Source of the DNA: Saccharopolyspora rosea
Lineage (GTDB): Bacteria; Actinomycetota; Actinomycetes; Mycobacteriales; Pseudonocardiaceae
DNA: 64,000 bases
Assembly (NCBI RefSeq): GCF_025643595.1
Contig: NZ_CP102826.1
Coordinates: 5,332,001-5,396,000, forward strand
Direction: 5' to 3'
The notes under the pieces were generated by a model. The model saw only the letters and a program-made list of their open reading frames with translations. It had not been told where the DNA came from and did not search any database. The translations under genes were made by a program, and so were the position numbers. This document shows positions 19,498-27,725 of the stretch, piece after piece. Position 1 is the first letter of the stretch. Every line of letters begins with the position of its first letter.

Positions 19498-20496
19498 ATG
19501 GCGACCCTGGCCGACGTGGCCCGCTTGGCGGGCGTGTCCACCGCGACGGTGTCGCACGTCGTCAACGGCACCCGCAACGTGCGGCCGGAGACCCGGCGCC
19601 TGGTCGAGGAGGCGATCGAGGAGACCGGCTACAGCCAGAACACGCTGGCGCGGTCGCTGGTCACCGCCAGCACCAAGTCGATCGCCGTGGTCATGTCGGC
19701 GATCAGCAACCCCTACTTCGGCCAGGTGTTGCAGGGCATCGAGGCCGAGGCCGTCGAGCACGACTACACGCTGCTGCTCGCCGAGTCCCGCGACGATCCG
19801 GACCACGAGCTGCACGTGGTGCGCAGCATGCGCGCCCGGCGGGTGGACGGCCTCGTCCTCGCACCGTCCGCGGACCCCGAGCGCGCTCTGGAGTACGCGA
19901 GCGCGCAGGGCATCCCGACGGTGCTGGCGGACCGGATCGTCGACGACCGCTACGACCAGGTGGGCCCGGAGAACACCGAGCCCACCGCGCAGCTGGTCGA
20001 CCACCTCGCCGCGCTCGGTCACCGCCGCATCGGCATCGTCGCCGGGCGCACCGGTCTGTCCACCACGGACGAACGGCTCGCCGGGTACCGGGAAGGCTTG
20101 CGGCGCAACGGAATTGAGCACGAACCCGAGCTCGTCGTGGAGGGCCGGTCGGAGACCGACCCCGGCGCCCGCGCCACCGCGGAACTCCTCCGGCGCCGCC
20201 CGACCGCGCTGATCACCGCGAACAACGGGATGACCGTCGGCGCCATGCGCGCGCTCGGGGAAGCCGGTCTGCGGGTGCCCGACGACATCGCGCTCGTCGG
20301 CTTCGACGACTTCCCGTGGGCGAACTGGTTCTCGCCGCGGCTGACGGTGATCGCCCAGCCGTGCGCGGACATCGGTTCGCTGGCGGCCCGACTGCTGCTG
20401 CGGCGCATCGCCGACCCGGACGTACCGCCGGAGACCCACCGCCTGCCGCCCCGCTTCGTGCACCGCGACTCCTGCGGCTGCGGCCTGCGGTCCTGA
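19498..20496 (+). CDS. LacI-family transcriptional regulator
   Basis: 332-residue repressor. Helix-turn-helix at residues 3-25 (TLADVARLAGVSTATVSHVVNG), hinge helix with NTLARSL, then a periplasmic-binding-like sensor domain (SNPYFGQVLQGIE, GHRRIGIVAG, ITANNGMTVGA, DIALVGFDDF). ATG 19498 follows AGAGAGGAGGG. The transcript faces away from the sugar transporter-kinase operon and shares the 24-bp palindrome with it, so it most likely represses both and responds to the imported sugar. The last residues CGCGL are unusual but short. Confidence 0.94.
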   Translation: MATLADVARLAGVSTATVSHVVNGTRNVRPETRRLVEEAIEETGYSQNTLARSLVTASTKSIAVVMSAISNPYFGQVLQGIEAEAVEHDYTLLLAESRDDPDHELHVVRSMRARRVDGLVLAPSADPERALEYASAQGIPTVLADRIVDDRYDQVGPENTEPTAQLVDHLAALGHRRIGIVAGRTGLSTTDERLAGYREGLRRNGIEHEPELVVEGRSETDPGARATAELLRRRPTALITANNGMTVGAMRALGEAGLRVPDDIALVGFDDFPWANWFSPRLTVIAQPCADIGSLAARLLLRRIADPDVPPETHRLPPRFVHRDSCGCGLRS

Positions 20497-20499
20497 CCG

Positions 20500-21696
20500 T
20501 CACAGCCCGCGCAGGCGTGGCGCGGCGAGCACGACCACGACCGCCACGAGGACCGCGGCGCCGAGGATGACGCCGCCCAGGGAGGTCAGCGCGGCGACCG
20601 GTCCGGCCAGACCCGCGCCGAGCGGCATCAGCCCCCAGGCGAGGACGCGGTGGGCGCTGGTCACGCGGCCCATCATCGCCCGGGGCGTGAGGCGCTGGCG
20701 GTTCGCCGCCGAGAGCACGTTCCACGTCCCGGCGCCCAACCCCATCACGAAGTAGGCGGGCCAGGCCGCGGCCGGAACCCGCACACCGCCCAGCAGCGCG
20801 ATCCCGGCGGCCAGCACGAGCAACGCGCCGATCATCACCCGCCCGCCGCCGAACCGGCGCGCCAACCGCGACGCGGCGGGCGTGGCCAGCACCGTGCCGA
20901 TCGCCGTGCACACCAGCAACGTCGGGACCGCGGCGGCGGGCATCCGCAGCTCCTCCACCGCGTACAGCACGGCGACGGTGTTCACGGCGCTGGTCAGCAG
21001 CGCGGTCAGGCCCACCACCCCGACTACCGTGCGCAGCGCGGGATTCCGCGTCAGGAAGCGGAGTCCGGCGAGCACCTCGGCACCCAGCCGGCCGCGCTCC
21101 GACGACCGCTCGGCCGCGTTCGGCACGCCCGCGACGCAGCACGCGGCAGCGCCGAAGGACAACGCGTTCGCGGCGAAGCACAGCGCGGGTTCCCACGCGA
21201 ACAACGCCGCCGCGGCGAGCGGGCCGGCGATCTCGACCCCCAGCGTCTCGATGCTGACGAACCGCCCGTTCGCGCGTTCCAGGTCCTCCGGCCCCGCCAG
21301 CGCCACCAGCACCGTCTGCGCCGCCGAGTCCGCGAACGTCTCGGCGCTGCTGAGCAGGAACGCGCACACCAGCAACGCGGGCAGCCCGGCCGCCCCCGCC
21401 GACGCCAGCAGGACGAGCACCAGCGTCACCGCGCAGCGGAAGGCGTGCGCGCTGATCAGCGCGCTGCGCGGCCGCCACCGGTCGACCAGCGCCCCGGCGG
21501 GAAGCGCCACGAGCAACCACGGCAGCACCTCGGCGACGGCGACCGCCGACACCGCCACGGCGTCCCGCGTGCTCACCGCGGTGTACAGCGGCAGGGCGGC
21601 GGCCCGGACCCCGTCCCCCACCGACGTGACCGCCCACGCGACCAGCAGCGCCCGGAACGAACGGGAACGCACTCCTCGCCCGACGTCGCCGGTCAC
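20500..21696 (-). CDS. MFS exporter of the EntS/MFS_3 type
   Basis: 398-residue transporter with twelve helices. SFRALLVAWAVTSVGDG at the start, ALVDRWRPRSALI between helices 2 and 3 and the long helix-6 region LRFLTRNPALRTVVG resemble the enterobactin exporter and multidrug MFS_3 group. GTG 21696 is preceded by GAGGGAG at a good distance; the open frame runs further to 21762 without a ribosome site. It ends three bases after the LacI gene on the other strand. Substrate unknown. Confidence 0.85.
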   Translation of the reverse strand: MTGDVGRGVRSRSFRALLVAWAVTSVGDGVRAAALPLYTAVSTRDAVAVSAVAVAEVLPWLLVALPAGALVDRWRPRSALISAHAFRCAVTLVLVLLASAGAAGLPALLVCAFLLSSAETFADSAAQTVLVALAGPEDLERANGRFVSIETLGVEIAGPLAAAALFAWEPALCFAANALSFGAAACCVAGVPNAAERSSERGRLGAEVLAGLRFLTRNPALRTVVGVVGLTALLTSAVNTVAVLYAVEELRMPAAAVPTLLVCTAIGTVLATPAASRLARRFGGGRVMIGALLVLAAGIALLGGVRVPAAAWPAYFVMGLGAGTWNVLSAANRQRLTPRAMMGRVTSAHRVLAWGLMPLGAGLAGPVAALTSLGGVILGAAVLVAVVVVLAAPRLRGL

Positions 21697-21811
21697 CGGA
21701 CCACGCTCCCTCACGCGCCCACCGAAGGTCCCCGACGCTAGCGAACCCGCCGGAACGCCCACCAGACGCCGAACGGGCTTCCCGGGAGCGCGGTGCGTGC
21801 GGGTGGCGGGC

Positions 21812-22642
21812 TCAGACGCCGAAGGGCGACGCCAGTTCGCCGTCGGCGAGTTCGGTGAGCAGCTCCCGCACGTACTCGGCGATGCGCTGGTTGTCGGCCG
21901 GGGCGAGGGTGCTCCAGCGGCGCCCGTCGCCGCTGGTGCGCACCACGTGGAGGTAGCGGCCGGCGGGCGTGTCGTGGAAACCCACCACGCGGGGCGCCCG
22001 GTCGGCGTGGCCGCCGCGTTGCGGGCGGAACTCCGCGCCGAACTGGCCGCGCACGCCCATGCCGTCGGACATGCGCACCACCTCGGCCGCGTCGTCGGCG
22101 GGGACGCCCAGCTCGCGCAGCTCGTCGACGAACCCGTGCGGGTCGTTCGGCCCGGCCGCGTCGGACGCCTCGCGCAGGACCTCGTTGGGCAGGCTCACCG
22201 CGCGTCCCGGCCCGGCCGCGACGTCCCCGGCGACCGAGACCGCCGCCTCCGCCAGCGAACTCGCCCGCACCGGGGTCAGCTCGACCGCGTCACCGTCCAC
22301 GATGGACAGGAGTGCGCCCTCGCCGTCCGCCGTGGCGGCCAGCGCGCGGATCGGGCGGTCGGCCCAGATCCGCACGTCGATGCTGCGCCGCGGCCGGTCC
22401 AGCAGTGCCAGCAGGTCGCCGAGCTCCGCGTCGACGCGGTCGCCGCCCGGTTCGGCGAGGTGCCGGGCGCGCAGTCCCGCCCACACGTCGGCGACGATCC
22501 GGGCGCGTTCGGTGAACGTCGCGCCGGGGCTCGGCACGTCCAGCACGATGTGCCGCCGATCGGCGAGGTTCGCCGCCTCGCACAGCACGTCGAACTCGGC
22601 GACCGACAGGGTGACCGGGTCGGCTTCTGCTCCGGGACGCAC
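21812..22642 (-). CDS. EspG-family type VII secretion chaperone (module 1)
   Basis: 276-residue EspG-like protein. EspG binds PPE proteins in the cytosol and keeps them soluble for export by an ESX system. The family is recognised from the N-terminal ADPVTLSVAEFDVLCEAAN, the middle PRRSIDVRIWADRPIRALAA (split; strand pair with Arg) and the C-terminal GRYLHVVRTSGDGRRWSTLAPAD. The start GTG 22642 lies one base after the PPE stop. Last gene of a four-gene operon (PE-like, DUF3558, PPE, EspG), so its partner is likely the PPE protein immediately upstream. Confidence 0.85.
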   Translation of the reverse strand: MRPGAEADPVTLSVAEFDVLCEAANLADRRHIVLDVPSPGATFTERARIVADVWAGLRARHLAEPGGDRVDAELGDLLALLDRPRRSIDVRIWADRPIRALAATADGEGALLSIVDGDAVELTPVRASSLAEAAVSVAGDVAAGPGRAVSLPNEVLREASDAAGPNDPHGFVDELRELGVPADDAAEVVRMSDGMGVRGQFGAEFRPQRGGHADRAPRVVGFHDTPAGRYLHVVRTSGDGRRWSTLAPADNQRIAEYVRELLTELADGELASPFGV

Positions 22643-22643
22643 G

Positions 22644-23876
22644 TCAGCCCTGCTTCTCCGGCCCGTCCGGCTCACCGGTGCCGCCGAGGACCGGTGGGGC
22701 GGCCAGGCGCTCGTCGTCGAAGGGGGTTTCCTCTGCGGTGTAGCGGTTCTCGTGCTCCTCGTCCTCGGCGGCCTTCTTGCCGCGCGTCGCGGCCGGGCCC
22801 ATCACCGAACCCGCCGCGGGACGGCTGCCCGGGGAGCTGCCCGCGGTGCGCCCCGCGGTGGTGTCGCCGGGGCCACCGCCGATCCCGGAGGAACCGCCGC
22901 GCCCCGGCGTCGCGGCCCGGCCCTCGGCCGCCGCCCCGCCGCCGCGCGCGGCACCGCCCTGGCCGCCGAGCAGCCTGCCCGCCGCGACCGCGCCGATGCC
23001 GGCGACGGCGGCGCCGCCCGCGCCGATGCCGAGCACCCCGCCGAGGCCGATCCCGGAATCGCCGCCCTCGGGGGCGGGATCGGCGTTCCCGCCGGGTTCG
23101 GCGGAGTCCGCGCGGTGGTCCTCGGTCCCGCTGCGCCCACCGGCGGACGGCTCGTCGCTGCCGGCGCGTCCGCCCCCGGACGTGGACCGTTCCCCACCGA
23201 GGAACCCGGTCGTCGACTGCTCGGCGCCGAGGAAACCGCCCCCGGACGCGACGGCGTCACCGCCGAAGCCGGGCGCACCGACGGTCGGCACGGCCCCGGG
23301 AGGACCGGCCGAGGCCGCCACCGTGGGAGCGGGCATCTGCGGCAGCGGCTGGTACTGCTGGGCCTGCGTGACCGTGGTGTCGCGGTACGAGCCGAGCGCC
23401 GCCTGCGCGGCCTTCTTGCGCCCGTCGATCTGCTTGGCTTCCGCGTCGTAGTCGCTCTCGTAGCCGAACGCGCCGCCGGCCCACTCGAAGAAGTTCTCCG
23501 ACTGCTTGTGCCGCAACTCGTCGCTGTTCGGCAGGCTGTGCTTGGCCGAGTCGAACCCGCGGCCCTGCGCCTCGACGCTGCGCGCCGACCCCCGCAACGG
23601 GTCCTGCGCCTGCTGCATGACCACCGACCGCTGCTGCGCCGCGGCCTGCGCGAGGTCACCGGCGTTGCCCTCCCAGGCGATCCCGAGCTTGCCGAGTTCG
23701 GTGCGCAACGTGTCGTCCAGGTCGACGACGACCTGCACGCACTGGTCCAGGGCCTGCACCGCGCGGTTCATCGACTCCGAACCGCGCCCCTGCTTGATCT
23801 TGCCGATCCAGTCGGTGAGCTGCGGGATGTCCATCCCCTCGAACCGAAGATCGCGAATCGGGTCGACACCGGTCAC
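22644..23876 (-). CDS. PPE-domain type VII secretion substrate (module 1)
   Basis: 410 residues. The first 180 form the helical PPE-like domain with the hairpin motif W68-E-G70 (GIAWEGNAGDLA) and an amphipathic second helix with AAAQQR. The remainder is disordered, rich in Gly, Pro and Ser, with a short Ala/Gly hydrophobic stretch (VAGIGAVAAGRLLG). It lacks the PE/PPE repeats of mycobacteria. The start is GTG 23876, 10 bases after the lipoprotein gene stop. It presumably pairs with the small PE-like protein and is chaperoned by the following EspG gene. Confidence 0.82.
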   Translation of the reverse strand: MTGVDPIRDLRFEGMDIPQLTDWIGKIKQGRGSESMNRAVQALDQCVQVVVDLDDTLRTELGKLGIAWEGNAGDLAQAAAQQRSVVMQQAQDPLRGSARSVEAQGRGFDSAKHSLPNSDELRHKQSENFFEWAGGAFGYESDYDAEAKQIDGRKKAAQAALGSYRDTTVTQAQQYQPLPQMPAPTVAASAGPPGAVPTVGAPGFGGDAVASGGGFLGAEQSTTGFLGGERSTSGGGRAGSDEPSAGGRSGTEDHRADSAEPGGNADPAPEGGDSGIGLGGVLGIGAGGAAVAGIGAVAAGRLLGGQGGAARGGGAAAEGRAATPGRGGSSGIGGGPGDTTAGRTAGSSPGSRPAAGSVMGPAATRGKKAAEDEEHENRYTAEETPFDDERLAAPPVLGGTGEPDGPEKQG

Positions 23877-23886
23877 GACGTTCCCC

Positions 23887-24486
23887 CTAGCCCTGCCCCT
23901 GCAACGTCGTCACAGCGGCCTCGGCGGCTTGTTTGGCTTTGGTGCACATGTCCTGGTTCGACATCGTTCCGTTGACGTTCGGGCTTACGAACGCGTCGAG
24001 CGTCTGACCATCGGCCACGTCGACATCCACGTTGCAGCCCAACTGCTCGAAACCACCGCCACGTTGCCCCTGCGCGGCGGGGAAACCGGCGCCGACCGCG
24101 TACGTGGCCGCGGTGTCGGGGGACTCGTCACCCCGCTTCGCCCGGAAGTCGGCCATGCTCATGGGAACCGCTCGGACGGCGACCGAATAGCCCGTCTGCC
24201 CTGTCTCACCCGACCAGATGCAGCCTGGGAAGTCGTTGGTGCCGTCCTTGGCCACCGGGCGAGGACGAGCGATCTGCAACTGCGATTGCTGTTCTTCGGT
24301 GAGGAGCTTGCACAAGTCCGCGTCCTGCTTGCCCGCGAGGCTGAGGTCCTTCGGCCTCGATGTCTTGGTTTCGGGCTTCGGAGCAGAGGTCGTCGGTGCC
24401 GGGTCCGGGCCGTTGACTGTGCAGCCACCGATCGTGACCGCCACGAGCCCGAAGCCGATCAACACCGAGTGAACGCGCGTTGGCAC
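23887..24486 (-). CDS. DUF3558 lipoprotein (module 1)
   Basis: 199-residue exported lipoprotein. A short positive N-terminus, a hydrophobic core and the lipobox TIGGC end at Cys about residue 22, giving a lipidated mature protein. The mature part has the DUF3558 pattern: CKLLTEEQQSQL, FPGCIWSG, and a final helix with CTKAKQAAEAAV. GTG 24486 is preferred to GTG 24501, because GAGGGGA lies about six bases before it; 24501 would overlap the previous stop (GTGA). DUF3558 proteins are common in actinobacteria, with no proven biochemical role. Confidence 0.85.
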   Translation of the reverse strand: MPTRVHSVLIGFGLVAVTIGGCTVNGPDPAPTTSAPKPETKTSRPKDLSLAGKQDADLCKLLTEEQQSQLQIARPRPVAKDGTNDFPGCIWSGETGQTGYSVAVRAVPMSMADFRAKRGDESPDTAATYAVGAGFPAAQGQRGGGFEQLGCNVDVDVADGQTLDAFVSPNVNGTMSNQDMCTKAKQAAEAAVTTLQGQG

Positions 24487-24497
24487 CTGCGCTCCCC

Positions 24498-24872
24498 TCA
24501 CATCTGCCTCGCCTGGGCGTTGAACGAGGCGGTGATCTCTTCTTCGGTGTAGCCGTACTGCTTCGCGGCCTCTTCCAGCTGTTCTGCGAGTTTTTGCACG
24601 TTGTCGACGTACTGCCTCAGCCGGTTGTAATGCGAATCGGGGTTGAGCACCAGATTCCCGTTCCAGACGGCCGCGGCTGTGCTGCTGATCCGGTCGTCGG
24701 CAGGCGCGGAGATCGCCAGGTCGTACTGGAGAGCTTCCAGCCGGTCATGCGCATGCTCCACCGCTTGCAGGATCACCTTGCGCGCCTGCAGGACGTTGTC
24801 CTTGTTGACGGTGATGCTCTGGCCCGGGCCGCCGGGTGCCGGTGGCGGCGGAGGTGGTGCTGGTGTCGTCAT
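24498..24872 (-). CDS. PE-like / WXG-like small secreted helical protein (module 1)
   Basis: 124 residues. After a poly-proline start there is a helix-turn-helix pair: NVLQARKVILQAVEHAHDRL, then the turn AAAVWNGNLVL, then SHYNRLRQYVDNVQKLAEQL. It ends with YGYTEEEI, which fits the YxxxD/E export signal of PE and ESX proteins. First gene of module 1. It probably forms a heterodimer with the PPE protein two genes on. Confidence 0.78.
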   Translation of the reverse strand: MTTPAPPPPPPAPGGPGQSITVNKDNVLQARKVILQAVEHAHDRLEALQYDLAISAPADDRISSTAAAVWNGNLVLNPDSHYNRLRQYVDNVQKLAEQLEEAAKQYGYTEEEITASFNAQARQM

Positions 24873-24929
24873 CGCGGAAACCCCCAGGTCGGCGTCTGAT
24901 CACCGGCAGATCACGCAGACAGTAGCAGC

Positions 24930-24976
24930 GGGGTTCCGCGCTGGTCAGCAGGTTCCGGAAACTTCACGCGAACCCC
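24930..24976. terminator. Weak hairpin between DUF397 gene and module 1
   Basis: Arms GGGGTTC (24930-24936) and GAACCCC (24970-24976), with further pairing interrupted by a bulged base. It lies in the 128-base gap after the DUF397 gene. It may stop that transcript before module 1. Support is only the repeat itself. Confidence 0.3.
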
Positions 24977-25000
24977 ACGGAACCGCTGCGCGACCACGCA

Positions 25001-25183
25001 TCAGAGCCGTGCCACGAAGTCGCGCCAGCGGGCCGTGGAGAAGACGAGGACCCCGCCCTCGGGGTCCTTGGAGTCCCGCACCCCGACAGCAGCGCCCTGC
25101 CGAGCGACCTCCACGCAGTTCGAGTTGGCCGAGCTTCGGCTCGATTTCCGCCACGCGACGCCGGAAAAGACGACGAATGTCAT
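25001..25183 (-). CDS. DUF397 protein
   Basis: 60-residue DUF397 protein. The family core WRKSSRS-x-NCVEVA, VGVRDSKDPEGGVLVFS and WRDFVARL is complete. DUF397 genes are nearly always next to an XRE/DUF5753 regulator gene, as here (48 bases). Such pairs are thought to act as a regulator and small modulator or as an atypical toxin-antitoxin pair in streptomycetes; the mechanism is not settled. Confidence 0.93.
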   Translation of the reverse strand: MTFVVFSGVAWRKSSRSSANSNCVEVARQGAAVGVRDSKDPEGGVLVFSTARWRDFVARL

Positions 25184-25231
25184 GGACGCATGATGTCACG
25201 CCGAACGCATTGCACGTGACCACCGAAGGCA

Positions 25232-26071
25232 CTACGAGACCAGCTCGCGCAGCAGGTCGAGCGTCTCCTCCGGCCCCAGAGCGAGCTTTTCCAGCTCCTG
25301 CCAGGTCGACACGTACGACTCGACCTGCTCATCCTCTTCGAGGAACATGCTGACCAGCTTGCTCTCCAGCCACACCAGGCTGGGGTCGGCATCGTATTCC
25401 AAGATCACGAACGGGCCGTTCAGGCCGGGGTGCATCCGGTCGCTCCGCATCACCTGGAGCGTGATGTTCGTTCGCTCGGCCTGAGCGACGAGGTGCCGCA
25501 GTTGACGTTCCCGGGCACCGTCCTCCTCCAACGGACGTTTTAGGACGTCTTCCTCGACAATGGCGTGGAACTGGACGGGTTCGGCCTTGGTCAGAAGTGT
25601 CTGCCGCGCCATTCTGCACGAGACGAGCTCGTCGATGTTCCCGTCGACCAGTTCGCCGCCGGTCGCCTCGATGATCGAGCGAGCGTACTCGGCGGTCTGG
25701 AGCAGGCCTGGCAGCATGAGCGGTTCGTAGTTCCGCAGCGCGGTGGCCTCTTCCTCGAAGTCGGTCCAGGTTTGCCAGTCGGCGGGGAGATTCGCGTTCC
25801 GCATGCGGAGCCAGCCGCGTTGTTCGGCGTGACGGGCGATGTCCAGCAGCTCGACGCGGCGCTTGCGCGGGACGCGGAAGAAGTCCAGGAGTTTCTCCAG
25901 ATCGTCCTGGTAGATTCCGATCTCGGCGGCTTCGATGCGGTTGAGCTTGCTGCCCGACATGCCGAGCGCCCTGCCCACTTCCGCAGCGCTGAGACCGCTG
26001 TCCGCACGGAGTCGGCGCAGCGTGCGGGCGAGTCGACGGGATCGGGCGGACGGACCAGCGCGTCGGGGCAT
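25232..26071 (-). CDS. XRE-family regulator with DUF5753 domain
   Basis: 279 residues. An HTH_31/XRE domain lies at about residues 12-70 (SGLSAAEVGRALGMSGSKLNRIEAA split: recognition helix MSGSKLNRIE). A DUF5753 domain follows (YEPLMLPGLLQTAEYARSI, ERTNITLQVMRSD, PFVILEYDADPSLVWLE). ATG 26071 is preceded by GAGGAG; the frame upstream is open but not coding-like. Pairs with the DUF397 gene downstream and diverges from a small gene. It probably binds the intergenic region at 26072-26221. Confidence 0.92.
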   Translation of the reverse strand: MPRRAGPSARSRRLARTLRRLRADSGLSAAEVGRALGMSGSKLNRIEAAEIGIYQDDLEKLLDFFRVPRKRRVELLDIARHAEQRGWLRMRNANLPADWQTWTDFEEEATALRNYEPLMLPGLLQTAEYARSIIEATGGELVDGNIDELVSCRMARQTLLTKAEPVQFHAIVEEDVLKRPLEEDGARERQLRHLVAQAERTNITLQVMRSDRMHPGLNGPFVILEYDADPSLVWLESKLVSMFLEEDEQVESYVSTWQELEKLALGPEETLDLLRELVS

Positions 26072-26133
26072 CGGAATTCTCCTCACCTCAAGCAGAACGT
26101 GAAGTGAGCTTGACACGAGACTGGGCGCGTTGA

Positions 26134-26147
26134 CGATCACCTGATCG
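26134..26147. promoter_or_regulatory. Candidate operator in XRE divergent region
   Basis: Inverted repeat CGATCA-CC-TGATCG in the 150-base region between the XRE gene and the divergent small gene. Just upstream on the plus strand is TTGACA (about 26110). It is short, so it is only a candidate for autoregulation. Confidence 0.3.
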
Positions 26148-26221
26148 CGTAGTTGCGGACAAATGTGCGTCCACGCAATTCTGACTTCGTCCACGAAACC
26201 ACCAGTCCAAGGGAGGCAGCC

Positions 26222-26467
26222 ATGTCCCTGAACCGCGCGGAGTCGCCGGTGCGCGAGGAGGAGCCGAAGCGGGAGTGGTTGTTGCGGTGTCAGGATTCAC
26301 GAGGTCACGTCTCGGTGTGCTCGATTTCCGTCGGTGCGGGGGAAATGGAGATATGCGGTCCTGACGAGGGCGCTTTCTTCCGGCTGCATCCGTGGGAGGT
26401 CGCGGCTTTCCGGCGTGCGTTCGACGAGGCCGTGGTCCGGGTCGAGGCGGACCTGGCGAGTTCGTGA
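26222..26467 (+). CDS. Small hypothetical protein divergent from XRE regulator
   Basis: 81 residues, no recognised domain. It has two close cysteines (VSVCSI, MEICG), a beta-rich middle part and a C-terminal helix (PWEVAAFRRAFDEAVVRVEADL). ATG 26222 follows GGGAGG by six bases, a strong ribosome site. Third-position GC is lower than in the backbone genes. Location beside an XRE/DUF397 pair suggests it belongs to the same regulatory unit. Confidence 0.65.
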   Translation: MSLNRAESPVREEEPKREWLLRCQDSRGHVSVCSISVGAGEMEICGPDEGAFFRLHPWEVAAFRRAFDEAVVRVEADLASS

Positions 26468-26763
26468 CCGGACGAGCGGTCGCGCGGGCTGCGCAGGAAC
26501 GCACCGCCGTTCGGAGCAGGAGCGGCAGTGGTGATCCTTACACGGGGAGCCGCGGCGGATCCGTGGTAGCGCGGCGGTGTCCCCTTGCTACGGTGCCGTG
26601 CGTCTTGTCGTGTTCCACGTTGGGGAGGGCGTGGCTCGATGAAGCCGAATGCTGCTCAGCCGGGATCGGGTCCCGGCTCCGGCCGGATTGTGCGCTTGTC
26701 CGGCGGATTGCTCGACACGTCGGTCGAAACCGCACGTCACCGTCGCGAGAACGGGCTCGCGTG

Positions 26764-27222
26764 ATGGACACGTCTTCGATGTCCGGATCGTTGGACAGGG
26801 CGGCGCCCACCGAGATTCTCCTTGCCGCTGTGGCACGGTTCGTCCGCGGTGAGATCGACTTCGACGAGGTGCTCGCGGCGTTGCACGCCGCGCCACTGCT
26901 GGTGGAACGCACCAGCGCGGAGTCACACCAGGTGTTGTCCGTGCGCTACCAGGGCATGCCGTGGCTGCCCGCGTTCGCCACCGTCGAGCACCTGGCCGCG
27001 TGGAAACAGCTGTGCGGCCAGGGTTCCCGGCCGGTGCACACCGGTGAGCTGACCGGTCACCAGCTCCTGCACGAGTGCCTGCCGCAGCTGGAGCCGGGCA
27101 CCGGCGTGATCCTCAACCCGGGCTCGGATCTGTCACTGGCGCTGCCACCGGTGGCGGGCATCGTCGGCCCCGAGCTGGCCGTCGACTACGAAAACCTGCT
27201 CAAGGCGGAAGGAGTCCGGTAG
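26764..27222 (+). CDS. SseB-like protein, first gene of T7 effector cassette
   Basis: 152 residues. It begins with a helical part (TEILLAAVARFVRGEIDFDEVLAALHAAPLLV split), then the SseB fold: strand VLSVRYQGMPWLPAFATVEHL, and a closing part GVILNPGSDLSLALPPVAGIVG. SseB-like proteins accompany type VII substrates in actinobacteria and act as cytosolic accessory proteins or chaperones by inference. The stop and the next GTG share a base (TAGTG), so it is coupled to the next gene. The same NPG-x-x-LSL pattern occurs in the last gene of the cassette. Confidence 0.75.
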   Translation: MDTSSMSGSLDRAAPTEILLAAVARFVRGEIDFDEVLAALHAAPLLVERTSAESHQVLSVRYQGMPWLPAFATVEHLAAWKQLCGQGSRPVHTGELTGHQLLHECLPQLEPGTGVILNPGSDLSLALPPVAGIVGPELAVDYENLLKAEGVR

Positions 27223-27719
27223 TGGCACAGCCCGGGGCGGGGTTCGGCGTGGACCTGAACGCGCTGGCCGAGGCCGAACGAGGCGTGCGCGACGCCGTCG
27301 CCGAACTCAACGAGATGTACGGGTGGGGCGGTGGCGAGGCGAACGTGGGCGCCGAGGGCCGCGGTCTGGAGCACCTGCACGAGTCCGCAACCCCGGACAC
27401 CGTGGGCCACGACGGTCTGAGCGGCGCCCTGGCCCTGTTCGTCGAGAAGTGGACCTGGGGCGTGAAGTTCCTGGTGGAGGACGGGGTGGACTGCGCCGAC
27501 GCGTTGCGCGACACCCGCAGCGTCTACGAGAAGGCCGACGACGCGGCCGCCACGGCCGTCAAGCGCGTCCTGCACGTCTTCGGCGGCAATCCGATGGAGG
27601 ACGCCGACGCCTGGGACAACAAGGACTGGTCGCAGATCCGGGGCGAGACGGCGCCGGACTGGAGCGCCGAATCCGCGCGGCATGCCGAGCAGCAGATCCA
27701 CCAGACGTTCGGCGGGTGA
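27222..27719 (+). CDS. Helical WXG-like protein of T7 effector cassette
   Basis: 165 residues, mostly helical, with YGWGGGE near residue 34 in a helix-turn-helix arrangement and a long second helix pair (VEKWTWGVKFLVEDGV; YEKADDAAATAVKRVL). No signal peptide. The likely role is as an ESX-like partner that is exported with, or targets, the large toxin encoded next, since such small helical proteins routinely precede actinobacterial polymorphic toxins. GTG 27222 overlaps the previous stop; the toxin begins seven bases after its stop. Confidence 0.7.
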   Translation: MAQPGAGFGVDLNALAEAERGVRDAVAELNEMYGWGGGEANVGAEGRGLEHLHESATPDTVGHDGLSGALALFVEKWTWGVKFLVEDGVDCADALRDTRSVYEKADDAAATAVKRVLHVFGGNPMEDADAWDNKDWSQIRGETAPDWSAESARHAEQQIHQTFGG

Positions 27720-27725
27720 CGCACC

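Noticed and set aside
26639-26764. 41-codon frame ending in TGATG overlap with the SseB-like gene
   Set aside because: Third-position GC is much lower than in neighbours, the ribosome site is too far away, and no conserved pattern is seen. Could be a leader, but unsupported.
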